From: Asterella californica
Taxonomy: Eukaryota > Streptophyta > Marchantiopsida > Marchantiales > Aytoniaceae
Assembly (NCBI GenBank): GCA_036924285.1
Contig: JAYKYS010000012.1
Span: forward strand, 2,852,001-2,916,000
Direction of reading: 5' to 3'
DNA: 64,000 nucleotides
The notes beneath the pieces were generated by a model. The model was not told where the DNA came from. It saw nothing but the letters and a program-made list of their open reading frames with translations, and did no database searches. Shown here piece after piece: positions 11,130 to 21,346 of the stretch. How positions within the stretch are numbered: the first letter of the stretch is position 1; each line of letters starts with the position of its first letter. The position numbers and the translations under genes are program-made.

Positions 11130-11643
11130 ACTATTGCAAAACTTGTGACGTATGTCAAGCATTTGCTCTAAAGTCTACTAGAACACCTCCGTTAAGATCA
11201 ATTCCAATATTAGGGCCGTTTGAGAAATGGGGTATTGACTTTGTAGGTCCTCTTAATAAGACACCTCGAGGCAATAGATACATTCTAGTCGCCACTGACT
11301 ATTGTACCAAGTGGGTAGAGGCTAGACCTTTGAGAGAGACCAATGAAACAGAAGTCGGTAGATTCCTATGAGAGAGGATCATCACGAGATTTGGATGTCC
11401 GTTAGAGTTGGTCTCAGATAGAGGAGGAGAGTTTGTAGGGAACATGACTACAGCTATGCTACAACACTTTTCTATCAAGCCACGAGTAATGACCTCATAC
11501 AAACCAAATGCTAATGGTCTTGCGGAGAAGACCAATCTTACACTTTGTATGATGCTCGCCAAAGATGCTGGTGTTGAAACTGCGAAACATACTTGGGATA
11601 AGAGGCTACATGCCATCTTATGGAAGACCGAACGACAACAAAG
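11123..11643 (+). pseudogene. Gypsy integrase core with TGA
   Basis: Contains CKTCDVC of the zinc domain, WGIDFVGPLN and ATDYCTKWVEARPL (first catalytic Asp region), then SDRGGEFVG (second Asp) and the region ending NGLAEKTN (catalytic Glu). A TGA at 11369-11371, context CTA-TGA-GAG-AGG, replaces a codon that is Trp in relatives; the pattern continues in frame (ERIITRFGCPLELV). The frame degenerates near 11600-11640, where the C-terminal part begins in another frame. Confidence 0.85.
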
Positions 11644-12135
11644 ACTTCTACTGGATACTCCCCATTTCGACTGGTTTATGGAGTGGAGTCCAAGTTGCCG
11701 ATCCAATTCGAATTGGATACTTTTCAAACTATTCAACGAAAGTTGAAGAGGTCGAGAGGAGAAGACGTGGTCAGATCAAGAAGGGAGCAACTCATGGAGT
11801 TGGAAGAGACCCGAGCGGTAGCAATGATCCGGATGGAACGAGCTCAGGCGTATCAAAAGAAGAGTTACGACAAACGGTTGGACAAGAGAGAGGTAAAACC
11901 TTTTCAAGTCGGAGATTGGGTTATGTTGTATGATGCTATCAGATTCAAGAGGGCTAGGAAGAAGTTTCTTCCGAGATATTTTGGTCCTTTTGTTGTAGAT
12001 AAGGTGTGGAGCAACTTCACATATGACCTTCAGGAGCTGGGAGGAAGGAGATTTGATCGAGTAAATCATGACAAGTTGAAGTTGTTTCATCGACGAAAGT
12101 TCTCTCTTCACTCCGAGGACGGAGCGAAAATTTAG
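11620..12135 (+). pseudogene. Gypsy integrase C-terminal domain
   Basis: Starts in the typical segment after the integrase core (TSTGYSPFRLVYGVESKLP). It continues with a helix of about 60 residues and the C-terminal core VGDWVMLYDA, RKKFLPRYFGPFVVDKVW and NHDKLKLFHRRKF. No chromodomain is apparent. It is offset from the preceding integrase frame by one base. The frame ends in TAG just before the purine tract. Confidence 0.85.
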
Positions 12136-12148
12136 TCCGGGGGTAAAA
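12136..12148 (+). promoter_or_regulatory. Gypsy polypurine tract region
   Basis: CCGGGGGTAAAA lies directly before the right LTR. A purine-rich tract here primes plus-strand DNA synthesis. This one is short and interrupted by one T. Confidence 0.6.
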
Positions 12149-13058
12149 TGTAACGACCTATGTTACACATAAGAAGTTTGTCTATTAGTAAGGTGTTTAG
12201 TTATAACTAAGTGTTGAGAATGTTTATTGGCTGCCAAAGTACTTTAGGGATGTATCAAGTTAGTCATGACTAGCTAAAAGTTAGTTATGGTTAAACTTAG
12301 CTGTACTTTTGGCAGAATTCAGATATTTGCTAAAGAGTGAGCACTACTATCTTGTCATCTTGTCTAAAAGATAGAAAGGAGGTGGAAAGTATCCCTTATC
12401 TCCTTTTTGACTTGATATTAGTGGTTGGATTAAAGTTGTGGACTTTGTGGGCATTAAAAACAAGAAGAGATTCCACATGTTTCCTTTTTAGTGGGTCCTA
12501 GTGTAGAGGGGGGTGGAAATTCGAGATTCCTTGAGAATATTCCAGAATCCTTCTAGAAGTTGTTGACTTTGAAGGAATAAGCCCATGTGAAAAGGTAAAA
12601 AGCCCATGTGATTAATGCTTTTACCTTAAGTAATATCTTAGTAAAACCCGGTAAAAGTAGTTACGGCTGAGTTACCGGGGGTACCAAAGTAAAAACCTAG
12701 AATGTATAAATAGAGGAGTAGAGAAGAGTTCCTCATCCTTGTTTTCACAGTCGTAATGACAACTTGAGTAATATAGAGAGTGGGGGATATTTTTAGCATG
12801 TGAGAACTTGAGAGACGTCGTTAGAATGGAGGATTTTAGTTGATGTGTTTAAGGAGATTTTTAGTTGATAAGTTTGTGGGTGTATGAATGAGTGAACTCA
12901 GCATTTTCCCTTCAAGTTCATGGTGTGCTTCCATCAAAGCCATCAGAGGTGACCCCTGAGTGAGAGACAGGCCCGACATGTTGCAGATTCGTGGATGACG
13001 ATCGTGGAGGTTGAGAGATCGGGGGGTAGTTGATCGATAGGACCGCGGAGGGTTTACA
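12149..13058 (+). repeat. Gypsy 3' LTR
   Basis: 910 bp, matching 4314-5218. The TATA box is at 12705-12713. It is followed by GATC, the repeated target site, and then by the resumed copia pol sequence. Confidence 0.95.
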
Positions 13059-13523
13059 GATCTGCGTAGGTCTAGTAGGGTCAAGTACCATGTACAACGT
13101 TTTCCGTGTGAAGGATTTTTTGCAGAACACCATGCATACATGGTGAATGTCGTACAGGATGTACAAGAACCGAATTCTCTTGAGGAGGCGATGCATCAAG
13201 CAGAATGGGTGCAGGCTATGGAGGCTGAACTTGCAGCATTACAACATCAACAAACATGGGACCTCGTTGACTTACCCCATAGTAAGAAAGTCATTCGCTC
13301 CATGTGGGTTTACAAGGTCAAGAGGAATTCTGATGGTTCTGTGTCTAAGTGCAAGGCCAGACTTGTGGCCAAGGGTTGTGCACAACAATATGGAATTGAT
13401 TTCGATGAGACATTCAGTCCAGTAGCCAAGATGGCTTCTATTCGTACACTTGAGGCATTGGCTACAAGTAGAGGGTGGCACCTTCATCAAATGGACTTCA
13501 ACAACGCTTTTCTGAATGGGGAT
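13059..13523 (+). pseudogene. Copia reverse transcriptase, N-terminal part
   Basis: The copia pol frame resumes right after the gypsy element: EPNSLEEAM, WVQAMEAELAALQ, TWDLVDLP, RSMWVYKVKRNSDGS, KARLVAKG and DFDETFSPVAKM. These are the standard copia RT blocks. At HQMDFNNAFLNGD the frame slips: one T is missing in GATTGGAAGAAG (13521-13532), after which the pattern goes on one frame over. This break is independent of the gypsy insertion. Confidence 0.9.
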
Positions 13524-14189
13524 TGGAAGAAGAGGTCTACATGGTGCAACCCCCTAGATATGAGGATTCCAAGTATCCTGAGAGAGTCTATAGACTCAAG
13601 AAGTCCTTATATGGACTTAAGCAAGCTCCTAGAGCTTGGAATGCCAAGATCAATTCATTCTTGCTATCTCTTGGCTTTACTGTGTGCAGTTCGGACTCTT
13701 CGCTGTATTCTTTGCATTCAAGCCAAGAATTTGTACTACTGATCATCTATGTTGATGACTTGATCCTCACTGGGAGTTGTGAGCATCTCATTCAACGGGT
13801 GAAAGATCAGCTGAAGGGAGAGTTTGACATGAAGGATCTCCAACAACTCAAGTACTTCTTGGGCATTGAGTTTATCAAGAATGGTGTTGCGTTATGGCTG
13901 CTGCAGAGACAATATTGTCTAAACATGTTGGAGAAGTTCGAGATGATTGCCTCTAAATCAATCTCTATCCCTCTTGCTGCTAGTGTTAAGCTAAATGCAG
14001 AAGATGGCGAGTTGCTAGCAGATCCCTTCATGTATCGACAGATCGTATGTAGCCTGATCTACCTTACTATAACTAGGCCAGATTTATCTTATGCTGTTGG
14101 CTTAGTCAGCCAGTACGTACAGGCTCCAAGGAAGCCACACCTTGATGCAGTTCGACGGATTCTACGGTATGTGAAGTTTACACTTCAGT
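13524..14189 (+). pseudogene. Copia reverse transcriptase, catalytic part
   Basis: Continues with EEEVYMVQPP, LKKSLYGLKQAPRAW and the catalytic YVDD (codons 13748-13759), then DMKDLQQLKYFLGIEF, RPDLSYAVGLVSQYVQAP and HLDAVRRILRYVK. Near 14180-14190, in a TTTT run, one extra base shifts the frame; RNase H follows in the next frame. Confidence 0.9.
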
Positions 14190-14732
14190 TTTGGACTTTA
14201 CTTTCCTTCTGGTAAGCCTCTTGTGTTACAAGGCTTTACTGATGCAGATTGGGCTGGAAGTACTCATGACAGGAGATCTACGTCAGGTTTCGTTTTCTGC
14301 TTTGGAGATTCTGCTATCAGTTGGCAATCAAAAAAGCAACAAACAGTTGCTTTGTCTTCTACAGAAGCAGAATACAGAGGCGCCACCAATGCTACATGTG
14401 AATCTGTTTGGCTTCGCACCCTTCTAGATGATATGGGTGTCACATTTTCTGATCCAGTTGTTTTGCACACCGACAACATCAGCAGCATTAAACTTGCTTC
14501 TAATCCTATTTTCCATACTAGGACCAAACATATAGAGGTCCATTATCACTTCATCAGGGAGAAAGTGTTAGCTGGAGAGATTGATCTTAGGTATCTCCCT
14601 ACTGATGAGCAAGTTGCTGATATTTTCACCAAGGCCTTACCTAGAGACAAATTTGAGTATTTCAGGTTGTGTCTAGGTGTTAAGGACATAGATTCTAGCT
14701 TGAGGGAGAGTGTTAAAGACTGTGCAAGCTAA
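14190..14732 (+). pseudogene. Copia RNase H
   Basis: FTDADWAGSTHDRRSTSGF, SWQSKKQQTVALSSTEAEY, LHTDNISSIKLASNP, HTRTKHIEVHYHFIREKV and DIFTKALP are diagnostic copia RNase H blocks, with Asp, Glu and Asp catalytic positions present. The frame ends in TAA at 14730-14732, about 20 bases inside the right LTR, which is common for copia elements. The tract GAGGGAGAG (14702-14710) just before the LTR is the likely polypurine tract. Confidence 0.9.
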
Positions 14733-14968
14733 CTATGCAATGTAGTCGTAGTTTGCTCTAATTCCTAACCTAGTTAGTTTAGGGTTTGGGGACCCAACCC
14801 CAGTTTATTCCTTCCTTGTCTTTTTCTCTCCTGTATTAGTAAAGAGGGACTGATGACCCTCGCGGCATTCTCTTGTTTGATCTTCAGACTCTCTCCACCT
14901 CTCTTCAATTCAGGCTTAGGCTATGGCTGCCTTGTCATATGAGTGCTTATAGTTCCCTGATCTCAACA
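14711..14968 (+). repeat. Copia 3' LTR
   Basis: 258 bp, TGTTAAAGACTG to CTCAACA, paired with 1108-1365. The right copy of the target duplication (GTCGC, 14969-14973) follows directly. Confidence 0.95.
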
Positions 14969-16216
14969 GTCGCTAGCCGTTTGAGCCGTTTGCCCTATAA
15001 ACCAAAACGACATCAGAGCAATTACTCGAATGTTCAAACAAATTTTGGTGCCATATACTCAAAAGCTCACGCTAGCAGATTTTTCATCCAACAGAAGACG
15101 TCTCCGTCGGCTTGACTTCCTTTGACATAGGAGGATGAGCGTCGACATGCTCGTTATATGTCTCATTCTGCAACTGGGCGGTCCGATCCTGTACGCAGTG
15201 TTCCAGTTCTGTACAAGCAACTACAACCGAGCTGCATTTTTGACATTCCGATCAAGTTTCAATCGATTTTGACCAAGTTAACTGACTTACGGGCCGATGA
15301 GCCAAAACAGGAATGAGATCACGCATCCTTGACGAAAGGAGAGAGACCGCAGATGTAAGTACGATTGCATGAGAAGACTGCTTTTCACCGTCTAGAGAAC
15401 AGAATGTTGGCAGAAGCCATGTTAAGTTTCCAGGGGAATCTCGCTGGCAGCGACGCCATGACTTATTAAGGAGACCCGCTATAATTTACAATCTTGACCA
15501 ACAGAAATGTTCGAAGTGTTGTGTCGAAAGTTTTGATCGCTTTGCTTTTCCGGGCATGGTGGGAGCTACAGGAAAAGCTCGTTGTAATCTTTATCTTTCT
15601 GTCCTTGCCTCGTAGCGTAGTGGTAATTCATTTCGTACATACCGCTGGGCGAAGTGCTGGTACTTTTCGTATCGAGTGTAAAAGGGCATCTTCACTGCAA
15701 AACTGGAAACAGCGAGGTGAGATCTAGTTGCGGGTTTTCTTTAAAAGCATAAAGATAAATTGTTAAATAAAGATATATTTTAATTATCTAATGCAATTAT
15801 TTTCATATTTCACCTCTAGTTTCACATGTTCACATTTATTTGTTAAAGCTATAATGTGAACGTATAGCAAGACGATAAACATGATAGATATATATCGTGA
15901 AAATGACTTTTATCACATATTATGACGAACCATGTCAAATAAGCGATTGGATATCGAGATAATAAAGTGTGCTGAGGCATTTACAATGACTCGATGCGGA
16001 ATCTGATATGAATCTTAGACATGAAATATTGAGCATCTGGAATCCAGATAAATTTTAAAATTTATAATTCTTCTTCTTTTATAAATTAGAACATTATTGC
16101 ACACATGAAGATAAAGATAAACATGCAGTTACGTGAACCTTCGCTGTACGGAATAAGTTACCAGTTCAATATTTCCCCTCCTGACAGGCTAGAGCATCTC
16201 CAGAGCAGGCCTTTAA

Positions 16217-16248
16217 AACTTGCTCCTTAACTACTTAAGGAGCAAGTT
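16217..16248. repeat. Perfect 14-bp inverted repeat with 4-base loop
   Basis: AACTTGCTCCTTAA, loop CTAC, then its exact reverse complement. About 20 bases upstream is GAGCATCTCCAGAG, similar to GAGCATCTCCAGCA at 51221 beside a Harbinger transposase relic. The hairpin may be part of a small MITE. Confidence 0.85.
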
Positions 16249-16369
16249 AAGTGAGAATCCTTCCACTTTTAATCTTTATAGCATTTTATAATTCAATGTA
16301 TTATTTAAAAACTATCATGCTCTTTTAACTACAAAATTCAATAAAGACTCTTCAACACACCCTCCAACA

Positions 16370-16720
16370 GTATCGAGAATAGTTCGTAATATTATAGGTT
16401 AGAGAGAAGATGCTGTTTTGTTTCAAATAACCATCGAAACTTCGTTTGAATATTTATCGATGGATATTCAATAATAAGTTATGAAATGAATCAGAACTAA
16501 TTAAACTTTGATTTAATTCTTTATTTAACAGTTCTGTTCTCGCAAACAAATATTATCAGCAAACAAATTTTGGATATAACAGCTAGATTTTTGTTGTTCG
16601 TAAACAACTCACCCGTATCATCAAATCCTCTTGGTTACCAGGTATATTTATAAGGACACTTGGGCTTTAAAGACTACGGTGGGAAAATTTGACCTTTAAA
16701 GATAAAAATACTCTAATCCG
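16370..16720 (+). repeat. Dispersed repeat D, copy 1
   Basis: Shares ordered blocks with 44260-44620 and 58490-58770: GAAATGAATC, then a stretch like TTTGATTTAATTCTTTATTT, CTCGCAAACAA, TTATCAGCAAA, TTGGTTACCAGG and GGGCTTTAAAG. Orientation is the same in all copies. Similarity is moderate by eye, suggesting old copies. Confidence 0.55.
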
Positions 16721-17729
16721 TTTTACATAAAATCTGATTCTCTGATAATGATTTTTATAGAAAAAATTATAGAACAAAAAATTCTAAAAAATTCTTAACA
16801 GTCAATTTGTCTTAGAACCGAAATAACAACCAAAACCATCCAAAGCCAACCGTACTGGACGCCTCAAGAAGTACCCGCAGGAAAGTTGGTTGCAGTCGTA
16901 ACCTTTGCAGCGACCATCAACTGTTCTAAAAAGTTCCAACTTTGACAGCACTAATACGTGTGAGCTTTGAGCTTCCTAAGCAGAAGGTCTTGACCTCACC
17001 CTGATGGTGGGGGTCAGCCTCCACTTGTAGTCTTCTAATTGTCCTTCTTGTCAGACGGTTAGCCCGAATCACTAATCAGTGACCAGCAGGATTATCAACC
17101 ACATCTGGTTGTTATGGTGCATTCTACTGCGTAAGGTCCTAGCCGTAGAATTTAATTTCCTCGTGGTATCCGCTAGAGGTATATCTTGAGCAAGTGGTGA
17201 GATATCGGGATCACCCCCACCCTCATCCCCACTCCTCATCAGCTCATGCGAGATCTCACCTGTGAGGACTGGAAGGGTCCACGTGTTTGACCAAAGGAAA
17301 TGTTAGTTGGTCGCTTATTAGCACGCACAAACATTCCCTCCTCGCTTTGTTCCCACGAATCTGCATGTGTTCATCTATCCCTCGTTGCCGTTGGTCCCAC
17401 CTTCTCTGTTCTCTATCCTAATTTGTACCACCGATGGTTTCTCTGTATCCAAGCAGAACACTCCTTTCCCTCCGCCTCCATTTGAACCTCAGGTCCAACG
17501 TTCTCCAGAAACTATCCATCCCCAGCACGCTGTGCGAATAACGTGTTCGATAAGACTATCTCCAGAATGTGAAAGCTTTTGGAGACTGTAGGCTGTGTTT
17601 TTGCTCTGTGTCAGAATAACTATATGTCGATGGTGAAAAATGGAGCGGAAGGGGATTACTTTTGGTGATATAGAGAGAAGAGAAGGGTGGAGTTGTTGTC
17701 AAAACAGGAAAGAGAGAATAAGGATGTAG

Positions 17730-17935
17730 TGTTGGGATTAGGTTGTCTAAGTGTGAACTTCAGTATAGTAATTAGTTCAGGGTATTTGGATTCGAGCTCT
17801 TTGGCAAGTCTAGCCTGCTTTTGTATCAAAGTATAAATATCACATCTATGGGTCTCCTACTTCATTATTCAGTAAACAATTGGTCTATACATACTCGATT
17901 TCACTTGCATCAATTCTTTTTCTCTTTTTCTTATA
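17730..17935 (+). repeat. Probable 5' LTR of old copia relic
   Basis: Starts TGTTGGGATTAGG and contains a TATA-like AGTATAAATATC near 17830. It stops just before a primer-site-like sequence. No second copy was found in the window, so the borders are inferred. Confidence 0.45.
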
Positions 17936-17947
17936 TGACATCAAAGC
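17936..17947 (+). promoter_or_regulatory. Degenerate copia primer-binding site
   Basis: TGACATCAAAGC differs from the copia site TGGTATCAGAGC at three positions. It is placed correctly between LTR and gag remains. Confidence 0.5.
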
Positions 17948-18113
17948 TTCGGGTTGTTATTTTCCCAGTACAATAATATAGGCTTCAGATAGACCTTAGA
18001 CTTAAGTGAAAGAGCAATCAGAGAATGCTTTGATTGCTAAGCGCGGAGGACGCTTTTTACTCAGACGATCACAGCGCTCAAAAGAACCATAGTAGTTCAA
18101 CGATATATTTGCG

Positions 18114-18700
18114 ATGACGAACACGTTCAACACGAAAGGCTGGACGAAGTTTGATGGAATATACTTTACATCTAGAAGCACAAGATGAAGTCCCAGTTAG
18201 ACGCAGGAGGCATCCTTGGAATAGTCAATGATAGCGTATCTCAACCGGTTATCACTCTCTATAATCCTCCTCTACTTGCGACCGGAGCAAGGAGCATCAC
18301 GGAGTGGGACTGTGAGAACAAGAATGCTCTTACGGTGATAAATCAGTATTGCGAGAACACTGTTGTTGGCTACATTATTTCTTGTCACACGGCTACCGAC
18401 GCTTAGAACACGTTGACTTCTAGCTTTGTCATGCAAGACATTGTGACACAAATGCATTTGAAGGAGAAGTGGTGAACCTTCAAGTTGAAGACGAATGACA
18501 CGGTCACATCATACTTGAACACTTTCAAATCCAAAGTTGAGCAGCTGGTGTCCGCAATCATGCAATTAGACGTGCAGGAGCAGCTACTGATACTCACGGG
18601 GCAGCATGTCCGGCAGCTATCAAATTTTTTTACAAGTTATGTCATGCAATACCAATATGACGTCGCAAGACCTCATCTCGTTTCTTCTAATTAAAAATAT
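18114..18700 (+). pseudogene. Copia gag relic
   Basis: From ATG 18114 the pattern KFDGIYF then, in another frame, MKSQLDAGGILGIV, W..KN..A...I, NDTVTSYLNTFKSKVEQLV and LDVQEQLLILTG follows the copia Gag (UBN2-type) profile. At least two frame breaks and a stop interrupt it. A zinc knuckle follows at 18837-18878. Confidence 0.7.
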
Positions 18701-18836
18701 CTTTTTTCAAAAGATGCAAGATGAACCTTCGGCCGTTTTGTTCGCAAGCAAGAGATAATCATCCAAACAAGATAAGAATGAGAACCGCTCTTGATAGAAT
18801 CAGCCTAAGAAGCAGTCACTAGACTCCAACATTCGG

Positions 18837-18878
18837 TGTTTTGGACGTAATTTGACTAGACATCACATCCAAAATTGT
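18837..18878 (+). pseudogene. Damaged copia Gag zinc knuckle
   Basis: Reads CFGRNLTRHHIQNC. The spacing fits C-x2-C-x4-H-x4-C, except that the second Cys is Arg (CGT where TGT is expected). Protease remains (IDTDIIYHMT, near 19070) follow about 190 bases later. Confidence 0.65.
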
Positions 18879-19701
18879 CCCAATCAAGCTTATAGTAGCA
18901 ACATCTCACCTAACCAGTTCCAACAGCAAGGCGATAATCAAAACCAAAACCAGTGTTCATGAAATCAGCAAAACCGTCAACAACAACAACAACGCGAGTA
19001 TACATCTGATGACCCAACTTTGCAATGAGTATACACCTCAAATTGTGGATCGCTACTAGTACATTGACACCGATATCATCTATCACATGACATTCGACCT
19101 TGATCAATTTGTAAGTACACCAAACGAGAAAATGTTCTTCAAGATCTGATTCTCTTAGGTGATGACACCACAGTCCAAATTGAAGATCACGATGGCGTTG
19201 AAGTCAACTACTCAATGATGAAACATACTACTTAAAGAATACCTCCTCGCACTACAAAAAATCTATTTTCAACTCTTATGTTTGACTCAAAGGGTGGATG
19301 GTGTATAATCGATAATGGTGCTTGCTATTTAGAAGATAAAAATAGATATTCAATTACCCCTGCTTGTTAAGTAAAGATCTGTCCATGTTGGAATCGTCCG
19401 TGATTCTAATGCACACTCGACGCTTCTTGCAAGCACATCATGCACAATTACAAGCAGAGCACTCCCAAATTAACTCTCAGTAATCTATTTCCAACAATGC
19501 CTCTTGAAACCTCCTCTTGGAAGAGACTTGGTGATCTCAGCGATTGTCATGGTGACCGATTGATCAATCGTGATTGACCACGACTCATCCTTCCTTTGCA
19601 CCAATTCACACAGTTGAGGTTTAGGTAGTCCGCATATGCCAACCACACATCTTAGTTGATCCCCGATCTATCAATCCTACTGCAGTTCGATGTGATGATC
19701 C

Positions 19702-20163
19702 ATGTTCCTAGAGACAATTGGTCATCAAGACCGATCGTCCCTTAGAGGATGCGCCAAGGAGCACACCGTCCTATACGAAATGCATCTCAAGCTCTACGGC
19801 TACTACTGCTTGACAGTAGTCGCTCTATCCGGAGGACACATATCGCTATGTGATGAGTGGAGACTTGGATCTCTCAACATCGAAGGATCTGCTCCCTTGC
19901 TCAATGAGGAAGGAGGGACATCAGGCCCCTCCTCAAGTGCCGAGTTTACCTCTCATCATCTTAGAGAGATAGCGGCCCTCCCTCCCTTCGCGGAAGAGCT
20001 CCTAGCTCCTCGGAGCTATGAGACTGTCTCTTCAAGAGAGTCCTCTCGTGCGTTGACTCCCTTTGGTTGGAGGGACTGTCAGTCTTTTCCTTTCGAGAGT
20101 CTTTCTCGAGGGACCTCCCAGAGGACTTCTATCTCCAGAGGGAGTCAACTCCTCTCGGGTTGA
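19702..20163 (+). other. 153-codon open frame inside copia relic, unrecognised
   Basis: The longest open frame between protease and integrase remains. It is rich in Ser, Glu and Arg and shows no motif I know. The DNA has a GC-richer make-up than its surroundings and many short inverted GAGGG/CCCTC blocks, so it may be an inserted foreign piece. I do not claim it is a gene. Confidence 0.25.
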
Positions 20164-20398
20164 CTCGCCTCCTCTCTCTACGATTAGTGGAAAGGGGATA
20201 TATCACCTCAAAAATTCTTTCCTCTCTTTTTCTTGCGACACGACATTTGGTATCTCTACTCTAGAGTCCGTCACATGTTTGACCTTGTCCTCCTGCTCAT
20301 CATTGCTACACTACGTCTTACATAATAGACGAGTCCAACACGCCTATCTCTCATCTCTATCGGTCAATCACTCGTCCGTGCTTCTGTTATCTCACGTT

Positions 20399-20810
20399 CT
20401 TAGCTCCAACTGCCATCCTTTGGCACAGACGACTTGGTCACATCAATCTTTCTCGGCTTGATCAAATTCACTACCACTAGTCCGTTCTTGGCTTACACTT
20501 GCTTAGCATTCATAATTTCATTTGCGCTTCACGTCTGCATGACAAGCAGATCCGCATGAAGTTTTCATGTGCCACCATTACTCGCATCACTGAGATTCTC
20601 GAGATTGTCCATTCTGACATCAGTGGTCACATTTCTCCTTGGCATTTTTTTCTACTACGAGTACTTCATGACCATGACTTATGACTATACTCGCTGCACC
20701 ATTGTTCGTATGCTGCACTACAAGAGTGGCTACTTCATAACTTTCAAGGAGTTTCACATATTCGTTGACCGTCAGACTAGCAAGAAACTCGACCCTTTGA
20801 TCTAACAATG
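20399..20810 (+). pseudogene. Copia integrase relic
   Basis: LWHRRLGHINLSRLDQ (20415 onward) is the pre-integrase zinc site. ICASRLHDKQIRMKF and LEIVHSDISGH follow, matching the second zinc half and the first catalytic Asp block. YEYFMTMTYDYTRC then corresponds to the YF-x-F-DDYSR block. The SDNGGEF and Glu blocks are missing from here on, where DNA of a different origin begins. Confidence 0.7.
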
Positions 20811-20867
20811 ATGATGAGTTTCGATCTATCCTCTATGATATCATATTACCAAGAGACTCTTGTCTGA

Positions 20868-20950
20868 CTCACATGAGAAACTTCGTGGACGTAAGTCAGG
20901 TGTACGTCAGGTACGAAAAGTCTGACGTACAAGATTCATGTGAGTGCAAG
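20868..20950. repeat. Imperfect hairpin after the integrase relic
   Basis: TGTACGTCAG (20901-20910) pairs with CTGACGTACA (20922-20931), and outside it CTCACATGAG pairs loosely with ATTCATGTGAG. It lies near the junction between copia and Harbinger sequence. Confidence 0.5.
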
Positions 20951-21346
20951 CCCGTCACAAAGACCCACTCCTTCCGTTTCAAGACCAAAGAAACCAAAAA
21001 TTAAAGGTAAAATGAATTTGATGACTTATTAGCTTATGTAACATCAAAAAACTACTTCTCTACTTATTTCTCTTTCCTTCGATGAGTTTTGGCCTAGTTC
21101 TCATTTCTTCCATTTGTGTGTCTTGTTTGAGAGTAGTACATTTTCTCACACAGAGATTTTGTCCTTCTTTCTTTCAGAATAGGTTATGTTAGGTTTTTTT
21201 GTGATTTCATCTTTATATTCTTTTCTCTTATTGTAAGCTTCTCTTCAGATTATTAGATCTGAAAAAAATCTCACCATCTACATCAACGTCTTGCTTTTTT
21301 CGTTTTTGAGGCAAATAAATGGACATACAGATTTGAGAAAATAGAT

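Larger units (their letters stand above)
4314..13058 (+). mobile_element. Complete Ty3/gypsy LTR retrotransposon nested in copia
   Basis: LTRs at 4314-5218 and 12149-13058 differ by about seven substitutions and one 5-bp length change (under 1%). Both begin TGTAA and end TTTACA. GATC at 4310-4313 is repeated at 13059-13062, giving a 4-bp target duplication that cuts the copia pol gene. Order inside is gag, protease, reverse transcriptase, RNase H, integrase, which is the gypsy order. The young LTRs fit insertion after copia. The coding part carries at least two stop codons and four frameshifts. Confidence 0.95.
1108..14968 (+). mobile_element. Complete Ty1/copia LTR retrotransposon, interrupted by a gypsy element
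   Basis: Two 258-bp LTRs (1108-1365 and 14711-14968) start TG and end CA and are flanked by the same 5 bases, GTCGC, at 1103-1107 and 14969-14973. A primer-binding site follows the left LTR and a purine tract precedes the right LTR. Inside lie gag, a zinc knuckle, protease, integrase, reverse transcriptase and RNase H in the copia order. Removing the nested element leaves about 5.1 kb, a usual copia length. I counted about nine substitutions between the LTRs (about 3.5%). Several frameshifts make it non-autonomous now. Confidence 0.95.
14974..17729. other. Intergenic, AT-rich, no gene recognised
   Basis: Continuation of the sequence split by copia. Short open frames (15494-15727, 17300-17485) show no family I know. 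A tRNA-like A-box TAGCGTAGTGG sits at 15613-15623 without a convincing B-box. A perfect hairpin is at 16217-16248 and one copy of dispersed repeat D at about 16370-16720; both are listed separately. Confidence 0.5.

Noticed and set aside
12136..12160. Different gypsy right-LTR start giving a 5-bp target duplication
   Set aside because: Moving the border breaks the TG...CA ends; the bases flanking the element then do not match over 5 positions.
15613..15623. TAGCGTAGTGG as the A-box of a tRNA gene
   Set aside because: No B-box at tRNA spacing and no cloverleaf can be drawn.
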